Made by a program: the position numbers and the translations under genes | Source: a virus | Virus record (IMG/VR): IMGVR_UViG_3300042936_000376 | Coordinates: 1 to 30,619 of that record | Strand: one strand, 5' to 3' | Length of the DNA: 30,619 nt | In this document: in pieces, positions 22,660-29,035 of the stretch | Layout: the number at the start of each line of letters is the position of its first letter | Numbering within the stretch: the first letter of the stretch is position 1 | The notes under the pieces: generated by a model | What the model saw: the letters and a program-made list of their open reading frames with translations, nothing else | What the model was told of the DNA's origin: nothing | The model's database searches: none

Positions 22660-22961
22660 TTGGTCAGGTGCGGGATAGGTTCGCCTTTGTCATAGGCCGC
22701 GAGCATCTCGTCGCGGTGACGGCGGGCGGTCTCGAGGTCTTTGCCCAGGTTATGGACGATGTCGGTCTTGCGCCGGCGGATGCGCAGCCACCAGCAGTCG
22801 CCCTGCTTCTGGAGGTGGTGGTTCGGGTTGTCGGTCTTGATGTAGGCTGGCTGGTCCTTTCGCCCGGTGCGGGTATACTTGGGACAGGCTAGGAGGAAGG
22901 CCACGCGCTCGGCGGAAATGCCGATGCCCTTGGCCCATGCAATGGTCTCCTCCATGGACAT
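22656..22961 (-). CDS. Small protein with integrase-arm-like beta domain, 101 aa
   Basis: The start is uncertain: ATG at 22961 (MSMEETIAWAKGIGISAERV), ATG at 22955 or GTG at 22973 are possible; the previous stop is at 22976. After a helical N-terminus there is a beta-type segment, KQGDCWWLRIRRRKTDIVHN followed by LGKDLETARRHRDEM. This resembles the arm-type or AP2-like DNA-binding domain at the N-terminus of tyrosine integrases (strands, then a helix with AR-x-x-RD). No recombinase domain follows. It could bind DNA as a free domain. The end overlaps the phosphoesterase start. Confidence 0.6.
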   Translation of the reverse strand: MSMEETIAWAKGIGISAERVAFLLACPKYTRTGRKDQPAYIKTDNPNHHLQKQGDCWWLRIRRRKTDIVHNLGKDLETARRHRDEMLAAYDKGEPIPHLTK

Positions 22962-22975
22962 GGGCTCTTCCACGA

Positions 22976-23557
22976 TCAGAGATTCCACGTCTTGGCCAGA
23001 TGACGCCCTTCGGCGAGGATGCACTGGCGGGAGTTAGGCGCGAAGACGAACTCCTGGTCGAAGGAATGGAACTGCTTAATCTCGCAGATGCTGTCGAGTT
23101 CCTCGTCGTTCGCGGGGCCGACGCCGGCGGTGGCGACGTAGACGGTGCGGACCTTCCAGCCGAGGTTCCAGAGGATGGACTGGGAGACCCGCAGCTCGTT
23201 GATATAGCGCCAGTCGGAAACGACGACCGTCTCGGGGGCGACCTCATCGGGGCCCATCTGGATCGGGACGAAGTGGGCGAGGTTCTCGGCGAAGACGTCC
23301 GGGTTCATTGACCGGGCGAACTTGCCCATGGTGACGAGGAGATCGCGGTGCTTCACCTTGAAGGCCTCGTTATGGAAATCGCCTTCCAGATTAAGGGACC
23401 ATAGGAAGTCGTTCGCGGCGTCCTTGAGGTGGGCAGAGAAGGACGTCTTGCGTGACGGGCGGCGGGACCATTCAAGGATGCCTTCCGCGAGGGTGTCCTT
23501 CCCGGCCCTTGCGAACCCGCTCACCAGAACTAAAGTCGGGGCGGACATGGGTTCCAT
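22976..23557 (-). CDS. Deoxynucleoside monophosphate kinase-like protein, 193 aa
   Basis: Phosphate-binding P-loop GFARAGKDT at residues 14-22, followed by LAEGI and a lid-like basic segment, with VVVSDWRYINEL at about residues 111-122 (Asp-x-Arg element typical of phage dNMP kinases of T4 gp1 type). It would convert dNMPs to dNDPs for DNA synthesis. Two in-frame ATGs lie at the start (M1 and M4). It starts in a TAATG overlap with the upstream 55-residue gene. Family length of 190-240 is met. Substrate range not predictable. Confidence 0.85.
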   Translation of the reverse strand: MEPMSAPTLVLVSGFARAGKDTLAEGILEWSRRPSRKTSFSAHLKDAANDFLWSLNLEGDFHNEAFKVKHRDLLVTMGKFARSMNPDVFAENLAHFVPIQMGPDEVAPETVVVSDWRYINELRVSQSILWNLGWKVRTVYVATAGVGPANDEELDSICEIKQFHSFDQEFVFAPNSRQCILAEGRHLAKTWNL

Positions 23558-23724
23558 TAGGCGGCGGCCTCGTTAGTCTTGCGCAAGGCCTTGGCGATGC
23601 GGGCGGCGATGCGGGTCTGTCGCCCGGACATCTTCACCTTGCGCCTGACGCGGCGCAGTTTGATGTCAGGGTTTTTCAGCAGGGCCTCGACGAGGGCTTC
23701 CCGCAGCTTGAGATGGTTGTCCAT
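23557..23724 (-). CDS. Small basic helical protein, 55 aa
   Basis: Short ORF. ATG at 23724 in a TGATG overlap with the SSB-like gene; stop at 23557 in a TAATG overlap with the kinase, so it is tightly embedded. The sequence MDNHLKLREALVEALLKNPD continues into a very basic middle (KLRRVRRKVKMSGRQTR) and ends Ala-rich. Probably helical and nucleic-acid-binding; the middle could be a small HTH. Unrecognised. Confidence 0.65.
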   Translation of the reverse strand: MDNHLKLREALVEALLKNPDIKLRRVRRKVKMSGRQTRIAARIAKALRKTNEAAA

Positions 23725-24161
23725 CAGAAGGGCGGGTTGTCAGGGGTGGGCTCGGCGACCGTGGGCTTCTGGGAGCCGCGGGGGTACGAGATTTTGTATT
23801 TATACTGAGGCTTGCCCTGCCACTCGCCGTTCGGTTCGACCTCCACGCCGACGAGCAGCGTCTGGCCGCACGCGGGGCTGATGTACTCCAGGAACTCGGC
23901 GGGAGTCGCGTCGAGCCTAATCTCGTTGGTGAACTTGCCGGAGAACTTGCCGACGAGCATGGCGAGCGCCTTGCCGTACTTGGTGGAGAAGTTCTTGCTC
24001 AGGCAGAAACCCTTGTCGTCGAGGAAGAACAGGCGGCACGAGGACGTGCCGTCTTCCCAGACCTTGACCTTGTCCGTGCCCTTGGGGCGGATGAGTTTCA
24101 GCTTGTACGTCCCGTTCTGGCTGATGTTCGTGAGCGGGGTCTTTTCGTTGTTGGGTTCCAT
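23724..24161 (-). CDS. Probable single-stranded DNA-binding protein, 145 aa
   Basis: The body is beta-rich in the style of an OB fold (NGTYKLKLIRPKGTDKVKVW). The C-terminus, after a Pro-rich linker, ends TPDNPPF, resembling the acidic Pro-Phe tip by which SSBs recruit partners. The ATG at 24161 is 1 base after the previous stop. Being between the exonuclease and the kinase in a replication/recombination block supports an SSB role: protecting the single strands made by the RecE-like exonuclease. The core shows no canonical bacterial SSB motif, so the call depends on tail and place. Confidence 0.65.
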   Translation of the reverse strand: MEPNNEKTPLTNISQNGTYKLKLIRPKGTDKVKVWEDGTSSCRLFFLDDKGFCLSKNFSTKYGKALAMLVGKFSGKFTNEIRLDATPAEFLEYISPACGQTLLVGVEVEPNGEWQGKPQYKYKISYPRGSQKPTVAEPTPDNPPF

Positions 24162-24162
24162 G

Positions 24163-24393
24163 TTAGGCGGATTCGGACGGAGTGATGATGTTGATGTAGT
24201 TAGCAGGGAGGCCTTTCTTCATCATGGCCAGAACCTGTTCCACCGATTCGCTGACATAGTAAGCGCTGTCGCTGCCATCGTAGATGATGGTGCACTTGTC
24301 GGGCGAGTAGTGGGCGACGCCGGTGATGGTGTCTACGCGAACGTAGCAGACGTCGTGGTTTCCGTTGTAGCGGGTTACTTTGATTAGGTTCAT
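24163..24393 (-). CDS. Small FlbD-like protein, 76 aa
   Basis: The opening MNLIKVTRYNGNHDVCYVRV, then ITGVAHYSPDKCTIIYDGSD and a VSESVEQVLAMM segment, follow the layout of FlbD-type small proteins: an I-x-V-T-R-x-x-G strand, a central strand with PD-x-x-I, and a closing V-x-E-S-x-E-x-V helix. In flagellated bacteria FlbD proteins are small and of unclear function, and similar small proteins occur in phages. Nothing flagellar lies nearby, so the likeness is to a fold only. ATG at 24393 has the leader GCCTAACATC. Confidence 0.65.
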   Translation of the reverse strand: MNLIKVTRYNGNHDVCYVRVDTITGVAHYSPDKCTIIYDGSDSAYYVSESVEQVLAMMKKGLPANYINIITPSESA

Positions 24394-24397
24394 GATG

Positions 24398-25195
24398 TTA
24401 GGCGAAGTTGATAGGGGCGGCGGTGGTGGTGGACTTGATGTCGATGACCTGGACTTCCTCCGGGTAGGACGGCCAGACGCCGGAGGCGCTGCATTCCTTG
24501 TAGAGGGTGATGGCCTTCTCGAAATCGGAGACGGCGTAGGACATCAGGTCGGGGCCGATCTCGCAGACGGCGGTGGCGAAGGGCGGTTCCTTCTCGACGA
24601 AGAGGAAGCGGAAGCCGAGAGGGCGGCGGCCCGTGGCGAGCTCGTAGACGAGACGGTACCAGTAGGCCTGGAGGTTGTAGCGGTAGTTGCGGATAGCCTT
24701 GAGCATACCCGCAGCCGAAGCGTCATCGGTGGTCTTGATGTCCCAGAGGTAGTCGCCGCAGACGCCGTCGATGGCGGCCTTGAGCGGGACGCCGCAGTAG
24801 TCCACATGGTACATGACTTCGGTCGCGTCGAACTCCACGCCGTGGGTCTTCAGCGCAAGGCGGGCATGAGCGGCGACCAGATGGCCGATGGCCGACTCCT
24901 CCGCGTCGAGAATGGTCTTGCCAGCGTTGGCCGTGGCGAAGGCCGCCCACTGCTCTTTACCGTCCTTGGTGCGGCGATCCACATCCGGGGCGGTGGCGTA
25001 GAGGTCGTCGAGAGTCTGCGGTTCAAGGACGGCCGCGTGAACGAACGTGCCGAACTTGAGGGCCTTGGTCTCTTCCTGGGGCGTGTTGATATAAGCCTGA
25101 TAATGCGCCGGCGAGTTGGCGACGAGCACCTTGGCGGCGGACTGGTTGAGCGCCGGGAAGGCGCGGTATTCTTTGCGGTCGTGGATTTGGGGCAT
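24398..25195 (-). CDS. RecE-like PD-(D/E)XK exonuclease, 265 aa
   Basis: Degrades one strand of duplex DNA ends to give single-stranded tails for annealing. Motifs: LKFGTFVHAAVLEP (H53) near residue 47-59, then IDGVCGDYLWDIKTT with D143, D152 and K154, and NYRYNLQAYWYRL (Q176), all typical of the RecE C-terminal / exodeoxyribonuclease VIII-like nuclease family. The ATG at 25195 (MPQIHDRKEYRAFPALNQSA) has the leader CACCAAACGCACACC. Length matches the nuclease domain alone. With the ERF annealase at 26030-26497 it makes a recombination pair. Confidence 0.9.
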   Translation of the reverse strand: MPQIHDRKEYRAFPALNQSAAKVLVANSPAHYQAYINTPQEETKALKFGTFVHAAVLEPQTLDDLYATAPDVDRRTKDGKEQWAAFATANAGKTILDAEESAIGHLVAAHARLALKTHGVEFDATEVMYHVDYCGVPLKAAIDGVCGDYLWDIKTTDDASAAGMLKAIRNYRYNLQAYWYRLVYELATGRRPLGFRFLFVEKEPPFATAVCEIGPDLMSYAVSDFEKAITLYKECSASGVWPSYPEEVQVIDIKSTTTAAPINFA

Positions 25196-25217
25196 GGTGT
25201 GCGTTTGGTGGAAAGGG

Positions 25218-25565
25218 TCAGAGTGAGGCGTCGTCGTCGCTCGGGTTGTGCTCTTCGACGTGCGCCGAAAGGAGGTTGCACAGGTCGATGGCGTTGTCGG
25301 CGGCGAGGGCGATGCGGTCGAGCTGATTGCGGAGGACGCGCTCATGGGCGATGACGGCCTTGATGCGGTCGTAGATCGGTTTGACGTGATAGGCCTCCTC
25401 GATCTTGTCGGCGTCCAGGGCGTCGAGCTCGTTGTTGACGGCGATGATGGACTCGGCGAGCGCGTTGGCATCACCGGCGATGCCCTCAAAAGAGTTAGGG
25501 CGGAGGGTGGCCAGTTCGCCGGCTAGTTGCGTCAGGAGGTTCCTGAGATATTCGCGGTTCGTCAT
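25218..25565 (-). CDS. Helical protein of unknown function, 115 aa
   Basis: Almost wholly alpha-helical: MTNREYLRNLLTQLAGELAT, then LDALDADKIEEAYH and RVLRNQLDRIALAADNAIDL, ending acidic (NPSDDDASL). No signal, membrane span or catalytic motif. The ATG at 25565 overlaps the previous stop in an ACCAAATGA junction; the stop is 22 bases before the exonuclease. Located between annealase and exonuclease, it could be an accessory of the recombination pair, but nothing shows it. Confidence 0.65.
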   Translation of the reverse strand: MTNREYLRNLLTQLAGELATLRPNSFEGIAGDANALAESIIAVNNELDALDADKIEEAYHVKPIYDRIKAVIAHERVLRNQLDRIALAADNAIDLCNLLSAHVEEHNPSDDDASL

Positions 25566-25801
25566 TTGGTGAAGGTAAGTTCTTTAATCTCCCCGCTCGG
25601 AGCGAGCGTAAAGAATCGGACGACGGAGCGTGAGAGTGACGGGTAGGTCTTGCGCCTCCAGGCGTTGAGGTCGGTGAGGAAGTCGGCGTGCTTACGGGCG
25701 GTCAGTTCGACGTAAGGGTAGCCGTCCAGGAGGAGGAGCAGGGCGTACTGACCTCGGATGGTCGCCGCGATCTTCTCGATGCCCTTGGGAGTCTCAGCCA
25801 T
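25562..25801 (-). CDS. Small unknown protein, 79 aa
   Basis: Mixed alpha/beta: a helix (GIEKIAATIRGQYALLLLLD), a short YPYVELTARKHADFLTDLN segment and a closing strand pair (SVVRFFTLAPSGEIKELTF). No recognised family. It overlaps the upstream coiled-coil gene by 8 bases and the next gene by 4, so it is part of a tightly coupled string of small genes. Soluble by composition. Confidence 0.6.
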   Translation of the reverse strand: MAETPKGIEKIAATIRGQYALLLLLDGYPYVELTARKHADFLTDLNAWRRKTYPSLSRSVVRFFTLAPSGEIKELTFTK

Positions 25802-26033
25802 GGTTGCGGGCTTCCTGCCATTCCTCCACGGCGTCGATGAGCTCCTCGGCGTGGACGCGCTGGGCGTGGCGGACGCAGTACCAGAGCTGGTCGCCGGCCT
25901 CGCGCATTGCCTCCAAGCGTTCCTCCAGCTGCTTGATGCGGGCGTCCTTGGCGGCGAGGAGGTTCTGGCCGTGCAAGGCCCCCATGGCGGCGGAGATGGG
26001 GTCGAAGGGGTCGAAGGGCTTAGGGTCGCTCAT
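25794..26033 (-). CDS. Small coiled-coil protein, 79 aa
   Basis: The N-terminus is Pro/Asp/Phe-rich (PKPFDPFDPISAAM), followed by a heptad helix (KDARIKQLEERLEAMREAGD) and a second helix with HAEELIDAVEEWQEARNH. It likely dimerises. The ATG at 26033 overlaps the ERF stop in an ACCAAATGA junction, so translation is probably coupled to the annealase. Function unknown; possibly an accessory or regulator. Confidence 0.65.
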   Translation of the reverse strand: MSDPKPFDPFDPISAAMGALHGQNLLAAKDARIKQLEERLEAMREAGDQLWYCVRHAQRVHAEELIDAVEEWQEARNHG

Positions 26034-26497
26034 TTGGTCAGGGGGCGAGGGGTGGGGGAGAAGGCAGGGGCGACGTTAGAAATGGCCGCAGATCGGATGC
26101 CAGAGGCCTCAGAACCATTGTCATCTAGGTCCACACTAATGCCGCAGGCGGTGCTGACTGACATCCTACGCGCATAAGTTATCAATCCGCCCACCTGTTG
26201 AGCGGTCAGGCCTTCGGCCTTCATGAGGAGCGTGCCGAAATCGAAGCGTTCGCCGGAGGTGTGCAGGAAGGCGGTGGAGACGCCAATCTTGCCCTCCTGG
26301 GAGACGAGCGTCTGGATCAAGGCGAGGTTGTGGTCGAGGAGGACCGGCTTCACGGCATCGAGCAGCGCGTCGAGACTGACATACCTTGCGGTAAAGTTAG
26401 CCTTCACGACCTTGTTGGCCTTGACGTTGTCGAGCTGCGCGAGGGCGGCGACCAGGTCGGCCGTCGCGGTGTTGGTGGGGGTGGGTTCTTTAGGCAT
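26030..26497 (-). CDS. ERF-family single-strand annealing protein, 155 aa
   Basis: Anneals complementary single strands in phage recombination. ERF-family marks: a helix NFTARYVSLDALLDAVKPVL then LLDHNLALIQ, the FLHTSGERFDFGTL strand pair, and the diagnostic QVGGLITYARRMSVSTACGI followed by an acidic DLDDNG turn. Length is at the short end for the family (usually 150-230), with a Pro-rich C-terminal tail. It pairs with the RecE-like exonuclease downstream. The ATG at 26497 is preceded by a pyrimidine-rich leader (CCCCTTTCCCT). Confidence 0.88.
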   Translation of the reverse strand: MPKEPTPTNTATADLVAALAQLDNVKANKVVKANFTARYVSLDALLDAVKPVLLDHNLALIQTLVSQEGKIGVSTAFLHTSGERFDFGTLLMKAEGLTAQQVGGLITYARRMSVSTACGISVDLDDNGSEASGIRSAAISNVAPAFSPTPRPLTK

Positions 26498-26511
26498 AGG
26501 GAAAGGGGAGG

Positions 26512-26748
26512 TCAGTCCTTGCGGATCAGGTCGCGGATGTCGGCCTTGCCGATGGACTCTTGGAGGACGGAGAGCGGGACTTGGCGGACCTTGCCGTCGA
26601 TGACGATGTTGTACGCGGGGCCGGACGGCTTGAGCGTGCTGGTCAGGGGCTTGGCGAGGACGCCGTCGGGGAGCAGGATGTAGCGCGTGCCCGGAATGAC
26701 AGCGTAGGCCTGAGCCTCGGGGATGTTCTTGATGGAGGTTTTCTTCAT
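26512..26748 (-). CDS. Small unknown protein, 78 aa
   Basis: The start is taken at the ATG at 26748 (MKKTSIKNIPEAQAYAVIPG), after a leader CCCAACCT, not at a longer upstream start inside the previous gene. Predicted strands (TRYILLPDGVLAKPL, YNIVIDGKVRQVPL) and a final helix (VLQESIGKADIRDLI) give a small beta-beta-alpha layout. It could be a small DNA-binding or regulatory protein similar to domains linked to phage HNH enzymes, but I do not recognise it. It lies between the resolvase and the annealase, with 13 and 14 base spacers. Confidence 0.6.
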   Translation of the reverse strand: MKKTSIKNIPEAQAYAVIPGTRYILLPDGVLAKPLTSTLKPSGPAYNIVIDGKVRQVPLSVLQESIGKADIRDLIRKD

Positions 26749-26761
26749 AGGTTGGGAAAGG

Positions 26762-27232
26762 TCAGTTGATGGCGCCACGCTGGGCGGCATCGTAAATCAG
26801 GACCGCGTCGGCGTTCCAGAGGGTGATATCGAGTCGGCTGCCGTACAGTTCCAGCGCACGGGCCTTGAGGTGGTTCTTCCAGCCCTTGCCGTGGTCCTTC
26901 TTCTTGCCCAGGGAATGGGCGGCCTGCCACGCCTGGGGCTTCACGCGGTGAATCTTCCAACCCATGGCGACGGCGGCGCCGTAGATCATACCGTAATTCT
27001 GAGCGAGGCGGGCGATGGAGGCGGCGGGAATCTTCGGGCCGTAGCCGGCGACGGAAGGCTCCTCAAGGAAGAGCTCCACGTCCTTAGCCTTAAGCGAGAC
27101 GTCAGCGATATACTGGCAGACCTCCACGTCGGTCGGTGGCATCTTGTCGGCGTAGATTTCAGGCTCGCCGGTCTTGGACCAGACGATGCCGCCAGACTGA
27201 CCGGGGTCTACTGCGATGATGATGTGCGCCAC
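26762..27232 (-). CDS. RuvC-like Holliday junction resolvase, 156 aa
   Basis: Cuts branched DNA before packaging or after recombination. RuvC-fold marks: VDPGQSGGI with D9, LEEPSV with E57/E58, and the C-terminal NADAVLIYDAAQRG with D142, the order expected for the RNase H fold. A Lys-rich central helix (LGKKKDHGKGWKNHLKARAL) would contact DNA. The start is a GTG at 27232 without a Shine-Dalgarno sequence. Length agrees with phage RuvC-like proteins. It is next to the annealase-exonuclease block. Confidence 0.9.
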   Translation of the reverse strand: MAHIIIAVDPGQSGGIVWSKTGEPEIYADKMPPTDVEVCQYIADVSLKAKDVELFLEEPSVAGYGPKIPAASIARLAQNYGMIYGAAVAMGWKIHRVKPQAWQAAHSLGKKKDHGKGWKNHLKARALELYGSRLDITLWNADAVLIYDAAQRGAIN

Positions 27233-27243
27233 GGTCGAAGGTT

Positions 27244-27696
27244 TCAGCGGGTCAAAGCCTTTTGCGAGCGGAATAAATTGCCGACGCGCTGGGCGTAGTC
27301 GTTAGGCTTGAAGCGCCGTTCGACCGCGCCCGACCAGCCCACGTTCCAGACCAGGGCGAGTTGTTCGGGGGACGGGGCGACGATGCCGATGCGGGCGAAG
27401 TGGTCGCGGATGGTGCGTAGGTGGGCGGACGCGATCATGTCCTGGGCGGTCGGGTTGCGCCACTTGCTGAACTGGTAGTGGTAGTGGCCTTCCCGCTTTA
27501 GCCGTTCGTTAGCGTCGTCCCATGCCTCCTTGCCGACCTGATACATACCACGTTCACCGGCCTTGCCGATGGCCTTGCGGTTGTGCCCGGACTCGACCTC
27601 GGCAACGGCGGAGAGAAAGGCCGCATCCGACTTAGCCTGGGCGGAGAGGCCGAGCAGGAGCAGGGCGACGACGGAGAAGCGCTGGTTGAGGGTCAT
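27244..27696 (-). CDS. Signal-peptide lysozyme/lytic transglycosylase, 150 aa
   Basis: Degrades peptidoglycan for lysis or entry. The start is taken at the ATG at 27696 overlapping the preceding stop. Residues 1-22 (MTLNQRFSVVALLLLGLSAQ and A) form a cleavable signal peptide. The catalytic region reads AVAEVESGHNRKAIG, with E35 likely catalytic, and GERGMYQVG at about 47-55, the motif pair of soluble lytic transglycosylases. A later WNVGWSGAVERR segment closes the fold. It would be exported by the host Sec system, needing no holin channel. It lies in the early region, far from the holin-like gene. Confidence 0.82.
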   Translation of the reverse strand: MTLNQRFSVVALLLLGLSAQAKSDAAFLSAVAEVESGHNRKAIGKAGERGMYQVGKEAWDDANERLKREGHYHYQFSKWRNPTAQDMIASAHLRTIRDHFARIGIVAPSPEQLALVWNVGWSGAVERRFKPNDYAQRVGNLFRSQKALTR

Positions 27697-28016
27697 GGCT
27701 GCTTGCCCTCCTTGGCGGCTCGCCACGCAATCACGGCGGGGTCGTCTTCCCATAGATAAGGAGACTCGCAGACCGCATCCCCCGCCTTGCGGAGCCGCTC
27801 GACCTCGGCCTTGAGGCGGGCGTAGGTGCCGACCTTGGCGGCTTCATACTCGCCGTCGAGGAGCATCAGGCGTTCCGTGTCGGCGAACAGTTTGCGGAGC
27901 CGCTCGACCTCGGCCTTGAGGCGGGCGTAGTCCTCGTAGGACACATACTGTCCATCTTCAAACTCCTCGATGGAGCAATACTTCGGGTCAATGCCGTATC
28001 GCTTCGGCTCGCTCAC
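27693..28016 (-). CDS. Coiled-coil protein with duplicated cassette, 107 aa
   Basis: GTG start at 28016 overlapping the upstream stop (GTGA). The protein contains YARLKAEVERLRK twice, at about residues 30-42 and 65-77, encoded by near-identical 39-bp DNA copies (27787-27825, 27892-27930). The C-terminus AAKEGKQP is the same as that of the 59-residue neighbour. Heptad spacing (L-x-x-x-V-x-x-L) indicates a coiled coil. The protein probably grew by duplication. Function unknown. Confidence 0.7.
   Translation of the reverse strand: MSEPKRYGIDPKYCSIEEFEDGQYVSYEDYARLKAEVERLRKLFADTERLMLLDGEYEAAKVGTYARLKAEVERLRKAGDAVCESPYLWEDDPAVIAWRAAKEGKQP
27697..27719. repeat. 23-bp C-terminal cassette, copy 1 (copy 2 at 28017-28039)
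   Basis: The 23-base block starting GGCTGCTTGCCCTCCTTGGC is present at 27697-27719 and again at 28017-28039. In each case it encodes the identical end AAKEGKQP of the protein read on the minus strand and lies next to the start of the following gene. It shows that the two adjacent small genes share a duplicated 3' end. Confidence 0.85.
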
Positions 28017-28350
28017 GGCTGCTTGCCCTCCTTGGCGGCGTTCCAGTCAGCCCATTTTCGTGCCTTGTTGATGGATATCTTCTTAATTTTTGCGATTAGT
28101 TTAAGGTAAGCATCACGCTCTTTCTGAACCATAATAAAGTCGGCTTCACATTGAATTAGCATTTCTTGATATCGTATGATTTCTTTGTTCATAATTATAT
28201 TTTGTTAGCGTCTTTCCATCGTTTAACAATTTTGAATACTGACCCGACTCCCTGCGTGATTGGGGTATTACCATCAAAGCATGAATCGATGTCAGCCATC
28301 GCATCCCAAGCCTTACGGAGCCGCTCGACCTCGGCCTTGAGGCGGGCGTT
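27787..28350. repeat. Three copies of a 39-bp coiled-coil-encoding repeat
   Basis: Copies at 27787-27825, 27892-27930 and 28313-28350 share a core containing GAGCCGCTCGACCTCGGCCT, with one or two differences in the third. All encode ARLKAEVERLRK in frame on the minus strand, two in one protein and one in the next but one. DNA identity exceeds what protein constraint needs, so recent duplication is likely. The low-GC gene at 28013-28192 lies between copies. Confidence 0.85.
28013..28192 (-). CDS. Low-GC small coiled-coil protein, 59 aa
   Basis: Short ORF. ATG at 28192 opens MNKEIIRYQEMLIQCEADFI, a mostly helical protein with basic middle (IAKIKKISINKARKW) and the shared end AAKEGKQP. Base composition of the first two thirds is strikingly A/T-rich and uses codons such as ATA, TTA and AAA that neighbours avoid, while the 3' end returns to the GC-rich repeat. 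This suggests an inserted or replaced segment from another source. Its stop overlaps the next GTG start. Function unknown. Confidence 0.65.
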   Translation of the reverse strand: MNKEIIRYQEMLIQCEADFIMVQKERDAYLKLIAKIKKISINKARKWADWNAAKEGKQP

Positions 28351-28500
28351 CTCGGATTCTAGCGCTTCGGTCGCTTTGTATGCGCCGTTAGCCCAAGCGA
28401 TAGCGCTGACGCGTTCAACGTGTTCGCAGGCTTCTTCGCCCTTAAGCGGAGGCATTCCGCTTCCCTCCCTATGCCACCAGATTTTAAAGTCTTTGCTCAT
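28195..28500 (-). CDS. Small coiled-coil protein, 101 aa
   Basis: Start taken at the ATG at 28500 in an ATGA overlap with the preceding gene. N-terminus MSKDFKIWWHREGSGMPPLK has aromatic and basic residues; then a helix with ESENARLKAEVERLRKAWD (about 51-69), the third copy of the coiled-coil cassette. C-terminus has ITQGVGSVFKIVKRWKDANK and is coded by A/T-rich DNA. It shares the cassette with 27693-28016 but is otherwise unlike it. Function unknown. Confidence 0.65.
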   Translation of the reverse strand: MSKDFKIWWHREGSGMPPLKGEEACEHVERVSAIAWANGAYKATEALESENARLKAEVERLRKAWDAMADIDSCFDGNTPITQGVGSVFKIVKRWKDANKI

Positions 28501-28784
28501 ACGCGGCGAGGGGTCTGGGAGCCGGAGATCACGAAGCCGTCGCTCAGTTGGTAGGAGTAGGTGATGCCGACCCATCCGCCGGCCGCCACGAAGACGTCCA
28601 GGCTGATGGCCACGGCCCCGTCTTCCGAGAGGGCTTCGTGGTAATGCCGGAGGAGTTTCGTCATGCGCTGGGACTTGATGGCGGCCTTGGCCGAGACGAT
28701 GTCGCCGCACATGATGCGCTCGTTGATTTCGTAGAGCTCGGAGAGCAGGGCGGCCATCCCGTCGAGGTGCTGGAAGGAACTCAT
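28497..28784 (-). CDS. Small unknown protein, 95 aa
   Basis: Starts with a long helix (GMAALLSELYEINERIMCGD) and another (AIKSQRMTKLLRHYHEALS), then beta strands rich in Val, Tyr and Ser (GAVAISLDVFVAAGGWVGIT). ATG at 28784 lies in a GCAAATGA junction with the previous stop; the end overlaps the next start by 4 bases. Not recognised. Soluble, no signal peptide. Confidence 0.6.
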   Translation of the reverse strand: MSSFQHLDGMAALLSELYEINERIMCGDIVSAKAAIKSQRMTKLLRHYHEALSEDGAVAISLDVFVAAGGWVGITYSYQLSDGFVISGSQTPRRV

Positions 28785-29035
28785 TTGCGGCGCTCCTCCT
28801 TAGGGTCATGCCATGATGCGTAAGGCCCATGCAGCGCTTGGACTTCCTTATGAAGACAGTTACGAAGGCGAGAGTTCTCGGCCATCTGCTTAACGCAGTC
28901 GTCCATATACTTGAACTTCATCTCATTGCTGACTCGGAGTTCTTCTCGAAGCATTTCAATCTCTGCAGCCATGCTCTTGATGACGTCGTGCTTAGACATG
29001 TAGCCGCCGTCTCCATTGTATGGGATTGGGCTCAT
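28781..29035 (-). CDS. Small helical coiled-coil protein, 84 aa
   Basis: After a Gly/Asn-rich N-terminus (MSPIPYNGDGGYMSKHD) it is one long helix: VIKSMAAEIEMLREELRVSN and MKFKYMDDCVKQMAENSRLR, with heptad spacing of Leu/Met. Ends with basic ERRK. A second in-frame ATG lies at M13. Translationally coupled at both ends (4-base overlaps). Probably dimeric; function unknown. Confidence 0.6.
   Translation of the reverse strand: MSPIPYNGDGGYMSKHDVIKSMAAEIEMLREELRVSNEMKFKYMDDCVKQMAENSRLRNCLHKEVQALHGPYASWHDPKEERRK

Noticed and set aside
24380-25354. Long plus-strand ORF opposite the RecE-like exonuclease
   Set aside because: The minus-strand frame has full catalytic motifs; the plus-strand product is Gly/Val/Glu/Arg repeats typical of antisense frames.
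27787-28350. CRISPR-like array from the regularly repeated 39-bp units
   Set aside because: Only three copies, unequal spacing (105 and about 420 bp), and all copies are in-frame protein coding.
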